DNA of 6,117 nucleotides, from the NCBI GenBank assembly GCA_945486445.1, contig CALYTD010000078.1, forward strand, positions 1 to 6,117, written 5' to 3'. The position numbers and the translations under genes were made by a program. The stretch is from an uncultured Prevotellaceae bacterium. GTDB taxonomy: Bacteria; Bacteroidota; Bacteroidia; Bacteroidales; Bacteroidaceae. The notes beneath the pieces are model-generated. The model saw only the letters and a program-made list of their open reading frames with translations, was not told where the DNA came from and did not search any database. Below are positions 1 through 6,117 of the stretch, one piece after another (position 1 is the first letter of the stretch; each line of letters begins with the position of its first letter).

Positions 1-508
1 GCTTTATGCCTGCTGAGCCATAGGCATCGGCAAAGGCATAGATGCGGTCGTAGTCAAGCGTGTCACAGTATAGTTTTGACTTGCGATGTGTCAGTATCAC
101 GTTCTCCCATGCGTGTGCTATCTCGGCATTTCCGTCATAATACCCCTTGTCGCTGGTGAGTGTCAGTGTGTCACCCTGCCACATCTTCACGTGTCCGAAG
201 GCACGGAAAGAGTTGGTACTTTCATAGAAATATGCGCTGTCGCAGGTGAGATACATCCCTTTGTGCAGGAACTTCACGTTGCCACGCAGGAACTGTGCGT
301 CGGGCGTGGAACTGTAAATGTCGTAAGAAAGGGTGTCTGCGTGCTGGAGATAGACCTTTGTATCAGCCTTTTTCTCTTTCCTTGCCGTGGCTGCGCGCTT
401 TCCCTTCGGACGACCAGAGAGAACTGCCGTGAAGGCAAAAAGGCACAGAACCATTATTGTAATGATTCTGTGCCTGTTGTATTGTGTATGAATACGCCTT
501 ATGTTCAC
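1..508 (-). CDS. OstA-like (LptA-fold) exported protein, 3' end off window
   Basis: The frame reads from a GTG at 508-506 to the left edge (169 codons, no stop), so the C-terminal part is missing. After a signal peptide (basic residues to about 14, hydrophobic core at about 15-33) comes a very basic linker at about 34-52. Next are OstA-type repeats: the pattern F-L-x-G-N-V-x-F, a cysteine-containing L-x-C-D-S-A-Y-F, then A-F-G-H-V and G-D-T-L-x-L-T. This matches the beta-jellyroll OstA/LptA family as found in Bacteroidota. The family role is periplasmic or outer-membrane lipopolysaccharide transport; the exact role of this Bacteroidota branch is inferred. I prefer the GTG 26 bases after the upstream stop codon, because starting at the internal ATG (454-452) would remove all the positive charges of the signal peptide and place the start codon in a hairpin. 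It is probably co-transcribed with the two isomerase genes upstream. Confidence 0.85.
   Translation of the reverse strand, partial: MNIRRIHTQYNRHRIITIMVLCLFAFTAVLSGRPKGKRAATARKEKKADTKVYLQHADTLSYDIYSSTPDAQFLRGNVKFLHKGMYLTCDSAYFYESTNSFRAFGHVKMWQGDTLTLTSDKGYYDGNAEIAHAWENVILTHRKSKLYCDTLDYDRIYAFADAYGSAGIK
441..475 (-). terminator. Terminator-like hairpin inside the start of the OstA-like gene
   Basis: Read as minus-strand RNA, bases 475-460 pair with bases 456-441 to give a 16-bp stem (15 Watson-Crick pairs and one U-G pair at 465/451) around a 3-base loop CAA (459-457). The 3' arm runs directly into UUUUU (441-437). This is the form of an intrinsic terminator or attenuator. On the plus strand the 465/451 pair becomes an A-C mismatch and no T run follows, so the structure suits the minus-strand transcript. 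It covers codons 12-23 of the OstA-like gene, in the signal peptide, and includes the alternative ATG at 454-452. Whether it ends transcription, throttles the downstream gene or only shapes the mRNA is not known. Confidence 0.55.
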
Positions 509-534
509 GTTATTTTATTGCAATTTTTCCGTCG

Positions 535-1998
535 TTATCTGAACCACCCCTCGTACTCGAAGTCGCAGCCCTTGAACCTGTCGTCAATCCTGACGTAGGT
601 GTTCTTTATCTTGTTCTGTATCCAGTCTCTGACTTTTTTCTCACGCATTTTCTCCAGAACAACATTGCTCATGACCTGAAAGTCCTCCGTTATCTTCGCC
701 TTGTGGCCCTCGGTGCGACTCTTAAGCTTTATTATGGCGCATACGGTCTTGCCTCGTTTGTTCACCATAGTGAAGGCTTTTGAGACTTGACCCACCTGCA
801 ATGTATCTACGATGCGCGCCACTTCCGTAGGCAAATCCTTCATCTCGAAGCGTGAGGTGCGGCTCATTCCGTCCTCAGTGACGTTCGCCATAAGTCCGCG
901 GTTGTTCCTTGTGTCCTTGTCATCGGATATGAATGTGGCTCCATCCTCGAATGTAAACACATTCTTTCGCAAGTCATCACCAATGGAGTCCATTCTAAGT
1001 ATTGCCTCATCAATGGCTGACTGCGGTACGCGGGGCCTTCTCAGAATATGGCGGCAGTTGATTTTGTCACCGCGTTTGTCTATCAGTTGTATGATATGAT
1101 AGCCGAATTCTGATTCTACTATCTTTGATACCCTCTTGGGATCACTAAGGTTGAACGCCACTTGTGCAAACGCCGGGTCAAGGTTTCCGCGCCCTATGAA
1201 GCCCAGTTCTCCACCTTGTCGCGCTGAGACCTCGTCCTCGGAGTACAGTCTTGCAAGCGTTGCAAACGATGTTGTGCCTGCATGTACACGGTTGGTGTAA
1301 TCTCTTAACTCGTCTTTTATCTTGTTAGTCTCCTCGATAGGAATACGGGGGTGGTTGGTGATAATCTGCACTTCCACCGTTGTTGGCACGAAAGGAATGC
1401 TGTCTTCGGGCATCTTTCTGAAGTATTCACGTACCTCTGCCGGCGTAACCTTCACGTCTTCCATCAGTTTTTGCCTCATTCTCTGTGTCAACTCGCGGTT
1501 CTTGAAGTCGTCATGCAGGCTTTCCCTTATCTGCGTGATGCTCATCTTGCGATATTCTTCCAGCTTCTCCCGCGAGCCAATCATTTGTATCCAGCCGTTA
1601 ATCTGCTGTTCTACGCCTTGTGCTATCTCTGATTCCGTCACCTCGATGCTGTCTAATGCTGCTTGATTAAGAAAGAGTTTCTGCACTGCTATCTGCTCTG
1701 GAATACGGCAATCGGGGTTTCCCTCCCATGTCACGCCTTCCTGTTCTGCCTGCAATCGCAGCATTTCGATGTCAGAGAGGAGTATCGCCTCATCGCCAAC
1801 AACCCACACTACCTCGTCGATGTAGTTAGGGTTGGCTATACCATCACTTATGCTGTCCTTCGCCACAGTGGCCGAATCCTCTGCCACCTGCTGCATGTTG
1901 CCACCGTCAGGAAGCATTGCTCGTGATGACGTGGCGGTCATAGTGATGAGTGCCAAGGCCACTGCGCCACATAGCAACTTATTTATTTTCAATGTCAT
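535..1998 (-). CDS. SurA-like periplasmic peptidylprolyl isomerase with two parvulin-type domains
   Basis: This 487-residue protein is predicted to be exported: a basic start, a hydrophobic stretch at about 8-22 and a likely cleavage site after S-R-A at about 27. An acidic linker is followed by a SurA-type N-terminal chaperone region at about 60-195 (D-E-V-V-W-V-V-G-D-E-A-I-L-L-S-D-I near 61-77). A parvulin domain follows at about 207-308, with Q-G-G-E-L-G-F at 261-267, P-A-F at 275-277 and F-G-Y-H-I-I-Q-L at 298-305. A second, more divergent one at about 312-426 begins with C-R-H-I-L but lacks the G-G-x-L-G and G-Y-H-I motifs. The family folds outer-membrane proteins in the periplasm and isomerises proline peptide bonds. 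The start ATG lies 54 bases after the upstream isomerase stop, and the gene ends just before the OstA-like gene, consistent with one envelope operon. I do not call it surA because Bacteroidota carry several paralogues and orthology is not shown. Confidence 0.9.
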   Translation of the reverse strand: MTLKINKLLCGAVALALITMTATSSRAMLPDGGNMQQVAEDSATVAKDSISDGIANPNYIDEVVWVVGDEAILLSDIEMLRLQAEQEGVTWEGNPDCRIPEQIAVQKLFLNQAALDSIEVTESEIAQGVEQQINGWIQMIGSREKLEEYRKMSITQIRESLHDDFKNRELTQRMRQKLMEDVKVTPAEVREYFRKMPEDSIPFVPTTVEVQIITNHPRIPIEETNKIKDELRDYTNRVHAGTTSFATLARLYSEDEVSARQGGELGFIGRGNLDPAFAQVAFNLSDPKRVSKIVESEFGYHIIQLIDKRGDKINCRHILRRPRVPQSAIDEAILRMDSIGDDLRKNVFTFEDGATFISDDKDTRNNRGLMANVTEDGMSRTSRFEMKDLPTEVARIVDTLQVGQVSKAFTMVNKRGKTVCAIIKLKSRTEGHKAKITEDFQVMSNVVLEKMREKKVRDWIQNKIKNTYVRIDDRFKGCDFEYEGWFR

Positions 1999-2052
1999 AG
2001 GTAGTATGTTAGGGATGTAATATCGTATGATTATTGGCTTATGCGCTGGTTT

Positions 2053-3492
2053 TTACTTTTCTTTCGGCTTCACTGTCCTCAGCACTTCGTAATTGATTAC
2101 TACGGGATATCTGCTTTCCAATGTTTTTACCCACTCCTGTTCCTTTGCCTCCTGATAGTCGGCAACGACGAGAGCCTTTACGTCTGAATAGGTTTCTGGC
2201 GCCTTTATTATCTTTCCGTAGGTTGCGGTGTTGGGGAAATCTTTTACCTCTTTCACCTTGGCATCAGCCACTCCGAACTCGTTTCTGTCCACGAGGCCGT
2301 TGTCACCTTTCTTGAATATGCCTTTCTCCACGCGTATTTTTAGTACGGAGTCGTTGTTGAATGTGGTGCGAAGTATCTGCGCCCAGTCGGCGAAGTCTTT
2401 GCCTTTCACGCTTTTCTTCACCGCTTCCACGTCTCCAGCATCCCGTGTATGATAGGCGATACCTTTGAAGCGAGGCTCGTCCCACGCATATTTCTTGCGG
2501 TTTTTCTTAAAGAACTTCTCCAGCCCGGCCTCATCTTTCGCTGCTTTCTCCCACACTTCACGGTTGCTTATCTCAAAGAGTAGCAGTCCGTCGTGATACT
2601 CTTGTATGAGATACTTCATGTCTGCGTCTATTGATGAGATAGAGTCTGCACGGTTATCCATGACTTGTTCCTCGGTTATCCCTTTGCTTTCGGCAATGGC
2701 TTTCAATCTGTTCTTTGCCAATGCCTCTCGTATTCCGCGCTTTTCAATAAAGTTATGTATGTCCGCCCGCAACGAGTCATACGGTTCAAGTTGCTTGCGT
2801 CCCTTTACTTTTATTATGTGATAGCCTACTTCTGTGAGTACTGGCTTTGACACTTCGCCGTCTTTCAGCGCGAATGTCACCTCGTCAAACTTTGGTAGTG
2901 TTTGTCCGTGCTGTATCCATCCGATGTCTCCTCCACGCCTTGCGCTTCCTGGGTCTTGGCTTAGTGATATGGCAAGGTTGTCGAAGTTGGCTCCTGCCAC
3001 GATGGCATTGTATATGGAGTCTGCTCTTTGTTCTGCTGTTTTCCTTGCTTCTTCGGTATCGTTCTGCCCTACACGTATTAGTATATGCTGGGGATTGACA
3101 AGTCCGTCAGGCCCTATTCTTTCCTTGGTGGCCTTGTATATCTTCTGTGCTTCTGCCTCTACATCGTTGTCATTGATGAGTGTCGGGGCCACTTGCTGGT
3201 CTCTATACTGACGGAATTCTTTTCTGTAACTGGTCAGAGTGTCGTACTGTGCGTCAAGGGCTGCCTCTACTTTACGTTTGTATTTCACGAAGAGTTCTAC
3301 GTATTCCTCCACTGTCTTGTGGTCTATCACGTCTTCTCCGTTATTCTTGTTGTAAGAGTATTCAAACTCTGAGCGCGGTATTGGCTTTCCGTTTATCGTC
3401 ATTATGACGGGATCCTCGTCTTCCATTGATAGTGCTGGTATTGCCATACACAGCATGACCATGGCGGAAGCCAGAAGCGTTTTCTTGTTCAT
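2053..3492 (-). CDS. Periplasmic parvulin-type peptidylprolyl isomerase (PpiC/SurA family)
   Basis: This 479-residue protein has a clear signal peptide (M-N-K-K start, hydrophobic core at about 5-20, likely cleavage after A-L-S near 22). An N-terminal helical region at about 28-128 contains a SurA_N-like segment rich in E, Y and K. A single, well-conserved parvulin domain lies at about 131-230: H-I-L-I at 136-139, S-Q-D-P-G-S-A-R-R-G-G-D-I-G-W at 178-192, F at 202 and 207, and G-Y-H-I-I-K-V at 223-229. All the expected active-site motifs are present, so activity is likely. The C-terminal half (about 290-479, with W-x-x-A-x-x-D-x-x-G-L near 314-324) is a charged extension that I associate with Bacteroidota members of this family; its function is unknown to me. 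It lies between guaB and a second SurA-like gene on the same strand. The inferred role is a chaperone for outer-membrane proteins, alongside its neighbour. Confidence 0.9.
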   Translation of the reverse strand: MNKKTLLASAMVMLCMAIPALSMEDEDPVIMTINGKPIPRSEFEYSYNKNNGEDVIDHKTVEEYVELFVKYKRKVEAALDAQYDTLTSYRKEFRQYRDQQVAPTLINDNDVEAEAQKIYKATKERIGPDGLVNPQHILIRVGQNDTEEARKTAEQRADSIYNAIVAGANFDNLAISLSQDPGSARRGGDIGWIQHGQTLPKFDEVTFALKDGEVSKPVLTEVGYHIIKVKGRKQLEPYDSLRADIHNFIEKRGIREALAKNRLKAIAESKGITEEQVMDNRADSISSIDADMKYLIQEYHDGLLLFEISNREVWEKAAKDEAGLEKFFKKNRKKYAWDEPRFKGIAYHTRDAGDVEAVKKSVKGKDFADWAQILRTTFNNDSVLKIRVEKGIFKKGDNGLVDRNEFGVADAKVKEVKDFPNTATYGKIIKAPETYSDVKALVVADYQEAKEQEWVKTLESRYPVVINYEVLRTVKPKEK

Positions 3493-3499
3493 CGTTGGT

Positions 3500-3600
3500 T
3501 GGTTATTTAGTTGTTTGGTGGTTTAGTTGTTTGGTTATTTGGTTGTTGCGAGTTGACTGCTTACCACTATCAACTAAACAACCAAACGACTAAACAACCA
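3500..3600. repeat. Intergenic 30-bp imperfect inverted repeat of GTTTAGTTGTTTGG-type units
   Basis: The gap between guaB and the isomerase gene (3493-3612, 120 bp) is almost entirely a G/T-rich then A/C-rich repeat. Bases 3500-3529 match the reverse complement of 3571-3600 at 27 of 30 positions, around a 41-base centre. In minus-strand RNA one of the three differences (3505/3595) becomes a U-G pair. Inside the left arm the 14-mer TTTAGTTGTTTGGT occurs directly repeated at 3506-3519 and 3522-3535 (16-base period), followed by related GGTTATTTGGTTG copies. There is no U run after the stem on the minus strand, so it is not a canonical intrinsic terminator. It could be a transcript-processing or stabilising stem between guaB and the envelope genes, or a dispersed genomic repeat. 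No promoter-like TAnnTTTG was seen on the minus strand here. Confidence 0.8.
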
Positions 3601-3612
3601 AAAACCTGTTAT

Positions 3613-5112
<1,500 letters not shown>

Positions 5113-5120
5113 TTATTGTC

Positions 5121-5130
5121 TGCAAAGTTA
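5121..5130 (-). promoter_or_regulatory. Bacteroidota-type -7 element facing guaB
   Basis: Read on the minus strand the sequence is TAACTTTGCA, matching the Bacteroidota -7 consensus TAnnTTTGC. It lies 32 bases upstream of the guaB ATG. Transcription would start near 5113-5117, giving a roughly 25-base A/T-rich leader. The expected -33 TTTG is not obvious about 19 bases upstream; instead there is a run of nine A residues (5142-5134) in the spacer. I saw no guanine or purine riboswitch fold in the leader. Confidence 0.6.
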
Positions 5131-5214
5131 CGATTTTTTTTTGAGATAGTCGTGCTGTGACATTCATTTTATTCTCATATTAAATCAATTTAACCATTGG
5201 CGGGAGGGTGGTTC

Positions 5215-5245
5215 TTGGCTGTATCAGAATTAATTAGTACTTTTG
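5215..5245 (+). promoter_or_regulatory. Bacteroidota-type promoter facing the mlaE-like gene
   Basis: TACTTTTGC at 5238-5246 fits the -7 consensus TAnnTTTGC, and TTGG at 5215-5218 can serve as the -33 element with a 19-base spacer. The start point would be near 5251-5253, leaving a leader of about 32 bases before the ATG at 5285. The leader contains a perfect tandem repeat CTCATAA (5262-5268 and 5269-5275) and no Shine-Dalgarno motif. Confidence 0.6.
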
Positions 5246-5284
5246 CAGATGCTATTTATCGCTCATAACTCATAACACACAGAA

Positions 5285-6031
5285 ATGTTCCCGTTCAAAC
5301 AACTGCACACCTTCGGCTCCTATCTCACCCTCATGGGACGCAGCATAGCCGTGCCTGACCGCTGGCGTATGTTCCTAAAGCAGTACGTCAAGGAGATGTC
5401 TCAGCTCGGCGTGGATTCCATAGGCATAGTGTTGCTGATCTCATTCTTTATCGGTGCCGTCATCTGCATACAGATAAAACTCAACATACAGTCGCCGTGG
5501 ATGCCGCGCTGGGTGTCTGGTTACACCACGCGTGAGATAATGTTGCTGGAGTTCTCCTCGTCTATCATGTGTCTTATCCTTGCGGGCAAGGTGGGCAGCA
5601 ACATCGCCTCAGAGTTGGGTACCATGCGTGTCACGCAGCAGATAGACGCTCTTGACATCATGGGTGTCAACTCTGCCAACTACCTTATAGCCCCGAAGGT
5701 GCTCGGCCTCATGACGCTAATGCCGTTCCTTGTAGTCTTTTCTGACCTTACGGGCATCATAGGCGCATACGCCACGGCATACATAGGCCACATACTATCT
5801 CCTGACGACCTTACCATCGGCCTGCAACACTCTTTCAATCCGTGGTTTGTTTGGATGTCAATCATCAAGAGTGTTGTCTTCGCCTTCATCATTGCCAGTG
5901 TCTCCTCATACTGCGGCTACAGCGTTGAGGGCGGTTCCGTGGAGGTAGGAAAGGCCAGCACGGCGGCAGTAGTGAACAGCAGTATCATCATTCTATTCAC
6001 GGACGTGTTCCTAACGCAGTTGCTCTCATGA
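5285..6031 (+). CDS. mlaE: MlaE-type ABC transporter permease (phospholipid/Mce transport)
   Basis: This 248-residue membrane protein has the normal length for the MlaE/YrbE permease family. An amphipathic N-terminal segment (about 5-40) precedes hydrophobic membrane segments at about 44-66, 87-107, 138-166, 188-210 and 228-247. The family signature is clear: G-x-V-G-S-N-I-A-S-E-L-G-T-M at 101-114 followed by Q-Q-I-D-A-L-D-I-M-G-V at 118-128, the coupling region that contacts the ATPase. In the Mla system MlaE forms the inner-membrane channel that, with MlaF and an MCE-domain protein (MlaD), moves phospholipids between the inner and outer membranes. The direction of transport and the substrate here are inferred from the family. 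Its stop overlaps the next start as ATGA, indicating translational coupling with the ATPase. It is transcribed away from guaB from its own promoter-like element. An MCE-domain gene would be expected further right, outside the window. Confidence 0.95.
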   Translation: MFPFKQLHTFGSYLTLMGRSIAVPDRWRMFLKQYVKEMSQLGVDSIGIVLLISFFIGAVICIQIKLNIQSPWMPRWVSGYTTREIMLLEFSSSIMCLILAGKVGSNIASELGTMRVTQQIDALDIMGVNSANYLIAPKVLGLMTLMPFLVVFSDLTGIIGAYATAYIGHILSPDDLTIGLQHSFNPWFVWMSIIKSVVFAFIIASVSSYCGYSVEGGSVEVGKASTAAVVNSSIIILFTDVFLTQLLS

Positions 6032-6117
6032 TAGAAGTAAAGAACCTTTATAAGTCATTTGACGGCAGAGACGTGCTGACAGACATCAACGCCACCTTCA
6101 AGGACGGGCAGACAAAC
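6028..6117 (+). CDS. mlaF: MlaF-type ABC transporter ATP-binding protein, 5' part only
   Basis: Only the first 30 codons are in the window; the frame is open to the right edge. They read M-I-E-V-K-N-L-Y-K-S-F-D-G-R, then V-L-x-D-I-N and F-K-D-G-Q, the standard first strands of an ABC ATPase, including the aromatic A-loop position (F11). The Walker A motif would begin a few residues beyond the edge. The ATG overlaps the permease stop codon by 4 bases, which identifies it as the partner ATPase of the MlaE-type permease. The assignment as mlaF rests on this context, since the visible fragment alone would fit many ABC ATPases. Confidence 0.85.
   Translation, partial: MIEVKNLYKSFDGRDVLTDINATFKDGQTN

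Noticed and set aside
86..598. A 170-codon open frame on the plus strand at the left end
   Set aside because: It is antisense to the OstA-like gene and the end of the SurA-like gene, whose minus-strand translations show clear family motifs; the plus-strand product resembles nothing.
1999..2052. Possible separate promoter for the SurA-like gene in the 54-bp gap
   Set aside because: No TAnnTTTG element is present on the minus strand here, so the gene is better explained by read-through from the upstream isomerase gene.
3500..3600. CRISPR array or intrinsic terminator in the guaB-isomerase gap
   Set aside because: The units are short, variable, not separated by unique spacers and arranged as an inverted pair, so it is not CRISPR; no U run follows the stem on either strand, so it is not a canonical intrinsic terminator.

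Overview
The window looks like chromosomal DNA from a Bacteroidota bacterium, most likely a Prevotella-like member of the Bacteroidales. Three things point there: the protein types (an OstA-like protein, paired periplasmic parvulin isomerases, and MlaE and MlaF without an adjacent SurA/LptD of proteobacterial type), promoter elements of the Bacteroidota form TAnnTTTGC in place of a classical -10 box, and start codons preceded by A/T-rich leaders without clear Shine-Dalgarno motifs. No mobile element, phage gene, tRNA, rRNA or CRISPR array was seen.

Layout. Positions 1-5091 are read on the minus strand in the order guaB (5091-3613), a single-domain parvulin isomerase (3492-2053), a SurA-like isomerase (1998-535) and an OstA-like protein (from 508 off the left edge). 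A 193-bp divergent intergenic region (5092-5284) carries one promoter-like element facing guaB and another facing the plus-strand genes. On the plus strand a complete MlaE-type permease (5285-6031) overlaps by 4 bases (ATGA) with the start of an MlaF-type ATPase that runs off the right edge.

Functional picture. guaB makes XMP for guanine nucleotide synthesis. The other genes all concern the cell envelope: two exported chaperone/isomerases likely to act on outer-membrane proteins, an OstA/LptA-fold protein presumably linked to lipopolysaccharide transport, and on the other strand the inner-membrane part of a phospholipid (Mla/Mce-type) transporter. These are ordinary core genes; I found no undescribed gene system.

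The parts most worth a second look are non-coding or dual-purpose. A 16-bp hairpin followed by five U residues has the form of an intrinsic terminator but lies inside the signal-peptide codons of the OstA-like gene (441-475). A 30-bp imperfect inverted repeat built of GTTTAGTTGTTTGG-like units lies in the guaB-isomerase gap (3500-3600).
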